Assembly: GCA_017505525.1 (NCBI GenBank)
Contig: JAFVPB010000035.1
Span: forward strand, 1 to 38,180
DNA from: Clostridia bacterium
GTDB lineage: Bacteria; Bacillota; Clostridia; UMGS1883
Reading direction: 5' to 3'
Length of the DNA: 38,180 nt
Shown: one piece after another, positions 7,384 to 17,200 of the stretch
Position numbering within the stretch: the first letter of the stretch is position 1
Layout of the letters: every line of letters starts with the position of its first letter
Translations under genes and position numbers: made by a program
The notes under the pieces: generated by a model
What the model was told of the DNA's origin: nothing
Databases searched by the model: none
The model's input: only the letters and a program-made list of their open reading frames with translations

Positions 7384-8922
7384 ATGAAAAAAAGAATGCT
7401 TGCAATTATGCTTGCAATGGTGCTTGTAATAGCTGCTTTTGCAACAGGTTGCACAAAGAAAGAAACCGCAGCCGATAACGGCGGAGAGGTAACACTCAAG
7501 TGGCTCCTTGGCGGAAACGGACAGCCAAAGGATGGAGAAATGGTTTGGAAAGAATACAACAAACAACTTCAGGAGTATCTTCCAAACACAAAAGTAGATT
7601 TTGAGGTTATTCCTTTTTCAGATTTTGCTGAAAAGTGGCGTCTTATGGCAGCTGCACAGGAAGAGGTTGACCTTCTTTGGGTAGGCTGGATGCTCGACCT
7701 TTATGAAGAAGCAAACAAAGGCTCGCTTCTTGCTATGGACGATTATCTTCACCTTGTTCCCGATCTTACGGCAGAACTCCCCGAGTATCTTATAGACCTT
7801 GGAAGAGTTAAGGGAAAGCTTTATGCAGTTCCCAACTATCAGATTCAGACATCTCTTCCTTACGGTACAAAAACACAGAAAGCTCTTGCAGAAAAGTATC
7901 TCGATATTGAAGCAGTTACAAAGAACTTTGATAAAGATACATACCCTGTGAAAGAAGACTACCAGGTTTTTGAAGATTATCTTGCTAAGCTTAAAGAGGC
8001 AGGAAAGCTTCAGAAGGGCGTATCAAAGAGCTTCCTTGATTACATTCTCGGTTGCATAGGCAGAGGCCCATGGATGGAAACAGTTGCAGGAAATGCCCGC
8101 ATTGATGTTAGGGATCCTGAACTTAAGGTTTACGATTTTCTGACAGATTTCCCTGAAAACGAAGATTACTTTGCAATAACTAACGACTGGTTCAAGAAGG
8201 GCTATATCCGTAAGGATATCCTCTCGGTTCAGGACCATAAGGCAGATGAAAACAAAGAAGACGGATATGTTCTGTGGTCGCATTCATCATTTAAGGGTGC
8301 AAGCGAAACCGACTCGGCAAAGTATGGATTTGATATTCTTTCAATTCCCACACATCAGCATATCTACATTCCGTTTACAAGACCTTCTTCAAAAACGGGT
8401 ATTTCAAGAACAACTAAAAATCCTGAACGCAGCATCAAGCTTCTTGAACTTATGAATACCCAAAAGGGTAAAGACCTGTTCAATCTCCTCACATTCGGTC
8501 TTGAGGGAGTTCACTACGAAAAAACAGATAAAGAAAACATTATAAACTGGCTGGGCGATTCAGCACCTGGCGCAAGTGCAGATGCTCCTTATGGTTTCAA
8601 CAACTGGGCAATCGGTAATATCTTCAACGGTTACGAAACACAGTACGATGCAGAGGGCTGGAACGACTATATCAAGAACGATGTTAACGTTAATGCAGAG
8701 CCTTCTCCGCTTATCGGATTTACACTTGATACATCTCCCATTAAGCTTGAACTTGCACAGTACAGTGCTATTATGAAGGAATACGAATACGTAACACTCG
8801 GTACAAACGACAACTGGAAAGAGCTTATTGCAGAGCGTAATGCAAAGCTTAAAAAAGCTGGCAGTGATAAGATTGTGGAAGAGGTTCGCCGCCAGATTGA
8901 AGAGTGGAAAAAAATAAAATAA
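7384..8922 (+). CDS. Extracellular solute-binding lipoprotein (family 1, DUF3502-like C terminus)
   Basis: 512-residue ABC-type sugar-binding lipoprotein. The signal peptide ends in lipobox ATGC with the lipid-modified Cys at residue 23, followed by a short polar linker. The mature part has the family 1 pattern (VTLKWLLGGNGQPKDGEMVW, then VDLLWVGWMLDLYEEA). The last 80 residues (YEYVTLGTNDNWKEL ending in VRRQIEEWKK) resemble the DUF3502 tail of LplA-like proteins, which bind oligosaccharides. Shine-Dalgarno AGGAGG is eight bases upstream. It would sit on the outer face of the membrane, lipidated by Lgt (encoded at 29074). No permease or ATPase gene lies beside it, which is odd: it must use a transporter encoded elsewhere or act as a sensor partner for the divergent YesM kinase. 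Confidence 0.9.
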   Translation: MKKRMLAIMLAMVLVIAAFATGCTKKETAADNGGEVTLKWLLGGNGQPKDGEMVWKEYNKQLQEYLPNTKVDFEVIPFSDFAEKWRLMAAAQEEVDLLWVGWMLDLYEEANKGSLLAMDDYLHLVPDLTAELPEYLIDLGRVKGKLYAVPNYQIQTSLPYGTKTQKALAEKYLDIEAVTKNFDKDTYPVKEDYQVFEDYLAKLKEAGKLQKGVSKSFLDYILGCIGRGPWMETVAGNARIDVRDPELKVYDFLTDFPENEDYFAITNDWFKKGYIRKDILSVQDHKADENKEDGYVLWSHSSFKGASETDSAKYGFDILSIPTHQHIYIPFTRPSSKTGISRTTKNPERSIKLLELMNTQKGKDLFNLLTFGLEGVHYEKTDKENIINWLGDSAPGASADAPYGFNNWAIGNIFNGYETQYDAEGWNDYIKNDVNVNAEPSPLIGFTLDTSPIKLELAQYSAIMKEYEYVTLGTNDNWKELIAERNAKLKKAGSDKIVEEVRRQIEEWKKIK

Positions 8923-8965
8923 CCGACTTTTGCAGTGGAAAATTTTAAAAGTCAGGAGGATTTAT

Positions 8966-11587
8966 ATGAGAAAACGTATATTTGCAATGATTATTGCAAT
9001 GCTCATGCTACTTTCCATTGTGCCATCAGCTATGGCAGAGGGGAGCGACACTGTTGAAATCTATGTTTCCGTTTCCGGTAACGACAGTGCTGCGGGAACA
9101 AAAGATGCTCCTTTAAAATCCCTTACAGCAGCAAGAGATAAAATAAGAAGCCTTAAGGAAAGCGGCATAGCACCTGCGGGCGGGTTTGTGGTTTATCTTC
9201 GCGGCGGAGATTATCAGCAAACAGAATGCTTAGAACTCGATAGCCGAGATTCGGGCACAAAGGAAGCGCCTGTTGTGTATCGCGCTTATCCGGGGGAAAA
9301 GGTAACGCTTGTAGGCGGTGCAAGTATTCCCGGAAGTTCCTTTAAAAAGGTAACAGATAAAACAGTGCTTGAAAGAATTATCGATGAAAATGCACGTGGA
9401 AAAGTTATGGTAGCAGACCTTGCTGCTTTAGGATTTACCGAATTTGGCGAGCCATTCTGGCCCGGTGCATACAGCTATATGGCAAGCTGGCTTACAGAAC
9501 CAAGCGCAGCATCGCCCGAGCTTTTCATCGATGGAAAGGTGCAAACCCTTGCACGTTATCCCAATGAAGGCTATATGAAGGTTAAGGAAGTTTTCCATGC
9601 GGGCGCAGCACCAAGATACTGGGAGCCCGATATGGCAGGCGATGCAAGATATAAGCCTGAAGGTCAGCGCGACCCTGAAGACACATTTGAAATATCTTTC
9701 GATGATAACCGTTTCCTCAAGTGGACAAAGGTTTCACCAAGAACGGCTATTATGTCGGGCTATTTCTGGTACGACTGGGCAGACCATAGCGTTCCGATTG
9801 AAAAGGTTGAGGGCGGAAAGATTTATTCATCCGAGCCAAGCTGGTACGGCGTAAGAACAGGGCAGAGGCTTTTCGTTTTGAATCTTATCGAAGAGATTGA
9901 TATTCCGGGCGAATATTACCTCGACAGAGAAAATGCTCTTTTATACGTATATCCTGAAAAGGATTTAACAGATGCCGATATTAAATTCTCGCTTCTTGAA
10001 AACGACCTTGTTCACGTAGACGGAGCAGAGCATATCACATTTAAAGACCTTAAAATGACAGCTATGCGTTCAAGCGCAGTTGTTATCAACACAGGTAATA
10101 ACATTGAAATCCGTGATTGCGAAATTGAATATACTGCCGATTATGCAGTTGTTATGGAGCCGGCAACACGTGAATGCCGTGTGATAGATAGCTATCTTCA
10201 CGATGTAAACGGCGGCGTGTATATGCGAAGCGGAGATTACCCAACTCTTACCGAGGGTAACAGTAAGGTGGTAAATAACGTTATTACACGTTTCTCGAGA
10301 ATAAATAAAACATACACTCCTGCAGTTCAGCTTCAGGGTGTTGGTAACCACATTCAGCACAACGAAATGTATGATGCACCTCACTGTGCAATTCAGTATG
10401 CAGGTAACGAGCACGATATTTCCTATAACGAAATATACGATGTTTGCCAGCAGGCAGACGATATGGGTGCAATTTACTCTGGCAGAAGCTGGGTGCAGCG
10501 CGGAACAAAAATTCACTATAACCACATCCACGATGTGCGCACCGACTCAAAGGCAACACTTGGTTTGTTTATGATTTATTTCGACGACAGACTTTCACAG
10601 CAGTCGGTTGTGGGTAACCTTATCCGTAACTGCGACGGCCATGCATTCTTCTCGAACGGCGGACGCGACCATGTGTATTACAACAACATTATTATAAATC
10701 AGGAAAAATGCTATAAGGTAGGCGCTTTAATTCCGCCCGACCCGATGGCAATTGACCCTGTAAACCTTATGAATTCACTTAAAACAGTTCCATGGCAGAA
10801 TGAACAGTGGACAAAGAAATATCCGCTTCTTTCAACAATTCTTGATATTGAGGGCGATGCAACATACCCCAATAACAACTATGCGGGAAATAACCTCCTT
10901 GTAAACTGTGCACCAAGAATAGTTGACGCTGAATATATCCACCCCGAAGCTTATGCGCGTGGAACATTCGACAAGGATTACGAAGTAGCAAGCATAGAAT
11001 TTGTGGATGAAGAAAACGGAATTTATCTTCTTCCCGAGGATTCACCCGTATTCAAAGAGCTTCCCGATTTTAAAAACCTTCCCGTAACAAGAATGGGAAC
11101 ATATTCTCACCGCGCAAAGGCGAGAGTGAATGAAGCCGTAACAATGGCAGTGGGAAGCCCCAACGTAATCAAAAAGGGAGAAAACACCTTTATCGATACT
11201 GAAAATAATGCAGTTGTTCCCGTTATAAAGGATTCAAGAACTTTCGTTCCACTCCGCTTTATTTCAGAGGCGTTTGGTATGGACGTTCAGTTTAATAACG
11301 AAACACGTGAAATCACAATTTCAGGAAACGGAATAGTTTTAAGCCTTTTCCCGGGAGAAGCATCAATCAATAAAAACGGAGTGGCAACACAGATAGATGC
11401 TCCGGCATATATCTCGGGCGAGGGAAGAACAATGGTTCCTCTTCGCGCGATAAGCGAAATGCTTGATAAGAAGGTTTACTGGAACAACCGTGGCCTTATT
11501 ATCATAAGCGATACAGAAAATATCATCAACGATAAGGCTGATGATAACTTAGTAGATTATCTCTACAGTGAATTAATTAACTATTAA
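8966..11587 (+). CDS. Secreted right-handed beta-helix protein with copper-amine-oxidase-N-like repeats
   Basis: 873-residue exported protein, probably a polysaccharide-active enzyme. Residues 1-25 are a signal peptide ending near AMAEG. Residues about 30-110 have the opening typical of beta-helix enzymes (IYVSVSGNDSAAGTKDAPLK, then GFVVYLRGGDY). The central part (about 330-560) has parallel beta-helix rungs rich in NxI/HDIxYNEI units, with a conserved segment QADDMGAIYSGRSWVQRG. The overall pattern recalls unclassified beta-helix glycoside hydrolases such as GH141, but I cannot assign a family or substrate. Residues about 760-860 hold two copper-amine-oxidase-N-like units (RTFVPLRFISEAFG and RTMVPLRAISEML), common on clostridial surface proteins. 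Start is the ATG at 8966, seven bases after AGGAGG; an upstream in-frame ATG at 8930 lacks such a site. Confidence 0.82.
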   Translation: MRKRIFAMIIAMLMLLSIVPSAMAEGSDTVEIYVSVSGNDSAAGTKDAPLKSLTAARDKIRSLKESGIAPAGGFVVYLRGGDYQQTECLELDSRDSGTKEAPVVYRAYPGEKVTLVGGASIPGSSFKKVTDKTVLERIIDENARGKVMVADLAALGFTEFGEPFWPGAYSYMASWLTEPSAASPELFIDGKVQTLARYPNEGYMKVKEVFHAGAAPRYWEPDMAGDARYKPEGQRDPEDTFEISFDDNRFLKWTKVSPRTAIMSGYFWYDWADHSVPIEKVEGGKIYSSEPSWYGVRTGQRLFVLNLIEEIDIPGEYYLDRENALLYVYPEKDLTDADIKFSLLENDLVHVDGAEHITFKDLKMTAMRSSAVVINTGNNIEIRDCEIEYTADYAVVMEPATRECRVIDSYLHDVNGGVYMRSGDYPTLTEGNSKVVNNVITRFSRINKTYTPAVQLQGVGNHIQHNEMYDAPHCAIQYAGNEHDISYNEIYDVCQQADDMGAIYSGRSWVQRGTKIHYNHIHDVRTDSKATLGLFMIYFDDRLSQQSVVGNLIRNCDGHAFFSNGGRDHVYYNNIIINQEKCYKVGALIPPDPMAIDPVNLMNSLKTVPWQNEQWTKKYPLLSTILDIEGDATYPNNNYAGNNLLVNCAPRIVDAEYIHPEAYARGTFDKDYEVASIEFVDEENGIYLLPEDSPVFKELPDFKNLPVTRMGTYSHRAKARVNEAVTMAVGSPNVIKKGENTFIDTENNAVVPVIKDSRTFVPLRFISEAFGMDVQFNNETREITISGNGIVLSLFPGEASINKNGVATQIDAPAYISGEGRTMVPLRAISEMLDKKVYWNNRGLIIISDTENIINDKADDNLVDYLYSELINY

Positions 11588-11607
11588 TATAATTGGAGGA
11601 AAATTTT

Positions 11608-14103
11608 ATGAAAAAATTATTATCATTATTTACTATCCTCTGCTGCATTTTTTCATTCGCATCATTTCCGGCATTAGCAGCGGAAACAAGCGCACAGGTT
11701 GTTACCTTCAGTGATAACTTCGAAACAGAAGATGGAGTTCCCGATAACTGGAGATTATACGGAAATAGTTCGGGTGCTGAACTTACTGTTGAAGAAGAAA
11801 ACGGAAATAAGTTTTTAAGACTTAACCCCACACAACAGTGCTGGTCAAATGAGGCTACTGCGCCAATTGCTATTACCAAAGAAGGAAAAGTAAACCTTCC
11901 TACAAACAGAGGCGTAGTTCGTGTTAAAATGAAGTTCCGTGTAGCTGATATTACAGGTGCAAACTCAATGCCTACTGTAAGACTTGCATATCCCGAAGAA
12001 ACAAACGGTAGCATCTATACACCAACTTATGCAAATGAATATCTTCTTTTTGTAGCTCGCGATTATGGTACTGAAAAAGATATGTTCTGCTATGCGGGGA
12101 CTTCTGATAACGCTGTAAATTCAAGTGGAATTGCATTAGTTAACAACACCTGGTACGATGTTACAGCGATGATGGACTACAGTGCAAAGAAAATTTATTA
12201 TATTGTTGGAAGCAGAGAAACAGGTTACAAAAGATTTTCTTCAAATATAAATGGTTCATCTTTATCAAATGTTGAAGTTATTGACAATATTACTGTTAAA
12301 CTTATGCAGGTGAATGCAAATAACTACACAGATATAGATGATGTTTCTATAAGTTATCTCCCCAATGCTAAGAATTTCTATGATAATTTCGAAACAGAAA
12401 CAGATACAACTCCTGATAACTGGGAAGTTGCACAGTCAAGTGAGAACACAACGGTAACTGTACAGAGTGAAGAAAATGGTAATAAATATCTTCGCCTTCA
12501 GCTTAATGAAACTTTATCCGGATGGAATAAAAAGAATCCCGCGGCTGCTACAAAGGCAGGAATTGTTTCAATGCCCCTTGCCGATAAGCCTGTTCTCGTG
12601 AAATATAGAGCAAGATTCGATGCTCATAATGGTTCTGCGCCGGAGTTCCATGTAAGAGTGGCAGTTCCCGGTGGTGCCACGGCACCAGAAGATACTTCTA
12701 ACAAGTATAAGTTAGTAGAAGTAAGAACAGCTAAAGATAGTAATGAAGTAAAAACAGCAACACTTAGATACTATACAACCAACACATATCCTTCTGTTTG
12801 CTCAAAAATAACATTTAATCCTGGAGAATGGTATGATATTTATGCGCTTGCAGAGCCTTTAACATCAAAAGTTAGATATGCAGTGGGAAATAAAGATGGT
12901 GAATATGTAGTATTTAACGATGCTAAGTTTGAAATACTTGGCACTGCATCTGTTGATGTCATAGACAACCTTTATCTTTCAATGTTAAATTCAAATAAGG
13001 GATTATATATGGACCTTGACGATGTGTATGTAGGGTATTATGAAGACTATACAGACTATCTGCCATCTGTACTCAGCTTTGAAGATACATTTGAAAATGC
13101 AGCGGTAGATTCTGTTCCCGCTAACTGGATAGACAGAGCAGGTGTTTCCACAATCAAGGTTATGGAAGAAACAGGCAATAAATATGTTCGTGTTACAAAG
13201 TCTGCTAATACAACAGGTGTACCTCAGGTTTCAACAAAAGATGGCGTTATAAATATTCCGTGGAACGGAGAATACGGAAAGGGAATTATTGTTGAAGCTA
13301 AAATCAGGCAGCAAAATGCAAATTACAGAAGCCTTCTTATGGTTAATTCTCCGTATCTTGCAAACGATACAGAGCTTAGCGGCAATTACGGAACTCCTTT
13401 CTATATCCACACAAATATGAGTGCCTACTTTATGCCAGGCTACAAAGCTGCAAATGCTGCAGTAGCAACACTTGGCGAGTGGCTCAACTACAGAGCCGTT
13501 ATAATTCCCGGAGAAACTCAAACAGAAATTCGCCACTACTTTAACAATGAGCAACCAATAATAACATATGCAAATGCAAGCAATATGCCCGAGCTTTTCA
13601 ATCCTGAAAGCCTTTACAATATCGCATTTACATGGAGACCTGATTCAGGAAATCCGTCATCAGCAATAACCACAGGATATATGGACTTTGACGATATCAA
13701 GGTATACGAAGTAAAAGCACCTATCTACGAGGTTAAGGTTACAAATGCACAGGGTACAGAAATTGAGAATATTGAAAACGGAACAATAACAGTTGACGCA
13801 AAGGTTGTTAATAACGGCACAGGCAGAACAGTTGACGTTATTGGTGCTCTTTACACAAAGGTAGGGGATAGCTGGAAGCTTACCGAAACAAAGAAAGTTA
13901 TTAACCCCGATGAAAATGATTACCTGTATGCCTTTGCATGGAGAACGGGTACAGGTACACTTTCTCTTAACGTTACAGATGCAGCAAATCAGATGATTAA
14001 AGTGTTTGTATGGAACAGAACTGCAGACCTTGATGATGATGCGTCAGCATTTGAAACATCGCTTCGCGCTATACCCGTTTGTGAACCTATCGTAATTGAC
14101 TAA
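11608..14103 (+). CDS. Secreted protein with three related beta-sandwich-like modules
   Basis: 831-residue exported protein of unknown activity. A signal peptide (residues 1-27, ending ALAAE) precedes three diverged copies of a module of about 210-235 residues. Each opens with a DNFE...PDNW-type motif (near residues 32, 258 and 492) and closes with an acidic D-x-DDV/I strand (IDDVSISYL, LDDVYVGYY, FDDIKVYE). The shape recalls concanavalin-like or LamG-like carbohydrate-binding folds, but this is inference. Residues 700-831 form an Ig-like C-terminal domain with MIKVFVWN near its end, a type seen on clostridial surface proteins. There is no SLH, LPXTG or catalytic motif, so it may be released or held by its neighbour. 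Start chosen at 11608 after TTGGAGG. The gene begins 20 bases after the beta-helix gene, so they are probably cotranscribed. Confidence 0.75.
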   Translation: MKKLLSLFTILCCIFSFASFPALAAETSAQVVTFSDNFETEDGVPDNWRLYGNSSGAELTVEEENGNKFLRLNPTQQCWSNEATAPIAITKEGKVNLPTNRGVVRVKMKFRVADITGANSMPTVRLAYPEETNGSIYTPTYANEYLLFVARDYGTEKDMFCYAGTSDNAVNSSGIALVNNTWYDVTAMMDYSAKKIYYIVGSRETGYKRFSSNINGSSLSNVEVIDNITVKLMQVNANNYTDIDDVSISYLPNAKNFYDNFETETDTTPDNWEVAQSSENTTVTVQSEENGNKYLRLQLNETLSGWNKKNPAAATKAGIVSMPLADKPVLVKYRARFDAHNGSAPEFHVRVAVPGGATAPEDTSNKYKLVEVRTAKDSNEVKTATLRYYTTNTYPSVCSKITFNPGEWYDIYALAEPLTSKVRYAVGNKDGEYVVFNDAKFEILGTASVDVIDNLYLSMLNSNKGLYMDLDDVYVGYYEDYTDYLPSVLSFEDTFENAAVDSVPANWIDRAGVSTIKVMEETGNKYVRVTKSANTTGVPQVSTKDGVINIPWNGEYGKGIIVEAKIRQQNANYRSLLMVNSPYLANDTELSGNYGTPFYIHTNMSAYFMPGYKAANAAVATLGEWLNYRAVIIPGETQTEIRHYFNNEQPIITYANASNMPELFNPESLYNIAFTWRPDSGNPSSAITTGYMDFDDIKVYEVKAPIYEVKVTNAQGTEIENIENGTITVDAKVVNNGTGRTVDVIGALYTKVGDSWKLTETKKVINPDENDYLYAFAWRTGTGTLSLNVTDAANQMIKVFVWNRTADLDDDASAFETSLRAIPVCEPIVID

Positions 14104-14112
14104 TTAATTATA

Positions 14113-14148
14113 GTGCAGTGGCAAAATTAAATGTTTTTGCCACTGCAC
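14113..14148 (+). other. Strong stem-loop between the two modular surface-protein genes
   Basis: GTGCAGTGGCAAAA (14113-14126) pairs with TTTTGCCACTGCAC (14135-14148) around a short loop: 14 consecutive pairs starting ten bases after the stop codon. It has no U tract downstream, so it is a poor terminator. It may set differential mRNA stability or partial attenuation between 11608-14103 and the following gene. Confidence 0.65.
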
Positions 14149-14214
14149 GCAAGAATGTTTTACAGGATAATTTGTACAGGGTATTTTTTACCCATATTCA
14201 AGGAGGACAATTTG

Positions 14215-17200
14215 ATGAAAAGATTATTATCTTTATTTACTATCCTCTGTTGTGTTTTCAGTTTTGTAACGTTCCCCGTGGCAGTAAAAGCCGAGGTAGT
14301 TACATTCAGCGATAACTTTCAAACAGAAACCGACACAGTGCCTGATAACTGGTCTGTTGCGGCAACGAGTTTAAATACAACTGCAACGGTTGAAACCGAA
14401 AACGGCAATAAATTTCTTCGCCTTGCAGCAACTGCACAGCGCTGGTCTAGTGCGCTTCCATCAGTTGTAACAAAGGAGAATATGATTTCGGTGCCACTTA
14501 CAGATAAAGAAGTTCTTATTAAATATAAGACAAGAATGAGCAGTGAAAACAGCACTAAAATTCAGTTTTATATGCGTGCAGGCGTTCCGGGAGGAGCAAG
14601 CTCTACAACAGAGATTACAGGAAACAACTATAAGGTTGTGGAAATAAGAAGAAACGGCGATGCAGAAAGAACCTCGCTTTACTACTACACAACAAACACA
14701 TGGCCGAGCGAGCATACCGGTATATCATTTAACAAGGATGTGTGGTATGAGGTAGAAGCTCTTATAAATCCAACGGATGAAACGATCGTATACACCGTTG
14801 GCAATGAAACAGACGGCTATATTACACTCGATGCGAAGATGGAAATAAACAGCTTATCATCGCTTGAACTTATTGATAACCTTGCAGCTGTGATGTGCTA
14901 TGCAAATGCAGGTGCATATATGGATATCGACGATGTATATGTTGGATATCCCGAGGAAACCGAAGTTCCCGAAACCCCTGAAGTTCCCGAAATTCCCGAA
15001 GAACCACAGGAACCTGAAGAAGTAGTTAATAAAGAGAGATACATTCTTTATGATGACTTTGAAAGCGACGGAACAACACCCCAAAACTGGCAGCTTTACA
15101 GTGGTACGCTTGCAACAGTTGAAGTTAAAGAGGAAGAGAATAATAGCTTCCTTCGCTTAAAAGCAACAGAGGGAGTTGTAAATAACGGCTCTAACACAGC
15201 AAAGCAGCCGATTGCTATTACAAAGCCCGGAGTTATGGACTTTAAGCTCAGCGAAACTGAAAAGCTTGTGATAAAAGCAAAGCTTCGCCATAACGAAACG
15301 GGAAGCGGCAATATGAGCTCGCTTCGCCTTGGATATCCCTATCCCGAGGCTAATTTCACGGATACTGTTTCAGGAAGTTATGCAATATTCGGCTTTCGTG
15401 AAAACACAGTCCGTCATCTTGACTATGACGGCAGCCACACACAGTCGTGGCTTGACACTGTGGCAAGTTACACAACATCAGTAGACAAGTGGTATGACAC
15501 TACAACAGTAATTAATCCTGCTGATATGACATACACACTTACAATTACCGATGGCACAAATACTAAAACTGCTACAGGTAATATGACAAGAACAGGCACA
15601 GATTCATTCTTTAATGAATTAGACCTTGTAAAATCACTTGCATTAAAAATAACAGGTGCTTCATCTTCAAGCACCTATATGGACGCAGATGATGTGATAG
15701 TTTATAAGGTTTATACAAGTCCCAAGGCAGATCTTGTGGCAGATAACGGCTACATTGCAGCAAATGCAAGCTCGGTCAATGTTAAATTCGATAAGGATAT
15801 GGACGAAGCTACCCTTACCGAAACCACAGTTTTACTTGAAGATGCTGATGGTGGAGAGTTAACTTATGAGGGAAGCTATGATAAGGAAACAAAAACATAT
15901 AAAATTGTTCCCGATGAGGCTCTTATCCCCGGAGAAACCTACTATGTGAAGCTTGATGAAGAAATCTATGCTAACAACATAGGCGAGATAGGCGACACTG
16001 AATACGATGGCGGTAAGCTTACAGGAACAAAGGAATTTTCCTTTGTTGTAGCAGCGCCAAAGAGCGATAACGCACGCCTTTCAGCAATCACTGTAAATGG
16101 CGAAGAAATCGCAGATTTTGATGGCGATACTACAGCGTATACAGTGAAGCTTATGTATGCAGATGATTTGGAAATGCCCGTAGTTACTGCAACAACAGAG
16201 GATGCAAAAGCTAAAGCACCGCAGATAACTTACCCCGACGAAGTGGGAAAAGATATTACTATTAAATCTGTTGCAGAAGACGGCATAACAGAGATTATCT
16301 ATACTGTTTCTGTTAAGCTTATTGGCAAGGAAATGGCAAAACTTGGTGAAAACCTTGTTGTTAACCCCGGCTTTGAAACAGGAAATCTTGACGGTTATAC
16401 CTCAATGGATACCTTCAAGATAGAGTCGTCCACTGCTCACACCGGCTCTTACAGCGGAAAGAGCGTTGGAAGAACAAATCCGCAGTCGGGCTTTTACAGA
16501 CAAAACGTAAATGTTAAGGCAAACCGTACATATCTTCTTTCGGCGTGGTTTAAAACATCATCAGGAACTCAGCAGTACGAAATATATCCAAACACATCAA
16601 ATGTTGAACGTCCGTACCGCGAAAGTGAAACGGTGGCAGGCTCTCCCACAGAGTGGACAAGAGTAATCCTTACAATTGTTCCAAAGATTGACACTCCTAT
16701 CACACCTTCAGTTCTTTCGTGGACAACAACAGAGGATTACTATGTAGATGATATATACGTTGGAGAGATTAAGCCATCTGTTGTTTACAATGGCATTAAT
16801 ACGGTTGCAGTAGACAGAAGCAAGGAAGTTCGCAGCGAGCTTAAAGCCGATATTGTAAACCAGTTTGGAACAAAGAACGGTCTCGCATCTGCTGAAATTA
16901 CAGAGTGGAGAATAGTTTCTGCTCCTTACGGTGTTTCGACAAGCGGAAACGAGCTTATTGTTTCAAGAGAGGCAGAAGCGGGTACAGCAGTAATCGATAT
17001 CGTGTTTGAGCCTAATTATGTTGGTGCAAACCGCGTGCTCGATGAAGATGTTCCCGAATGGACAAAGAGAATAGAAATTACTGTTACAGATGATACAGAG
17101 CCTATTCCTTATGCAAAAGAGCTTAAAATTCTTGGCGAGGTAGTGCTCGATGGAGAGCTTGAGGCAGACTACCGTTATTATCATAATGGTGGAGTGGATG

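Noticed and set aside
10070-10531. Minus-strand frame of 153 codons inside the beta-helix gene
   Set aside because: Antisense shadow rich in Cys, His, Ile and Val; no ribosome site and the sense frame is unmistakable.
14950-15030. Short tandem repeat resembling a CRISPR or VNTR (PEV/PEI units)
   Set aside because: It is a Pro/Glu-rich protein linker in frame within a surface protein; units are short and diverged with no spacers.
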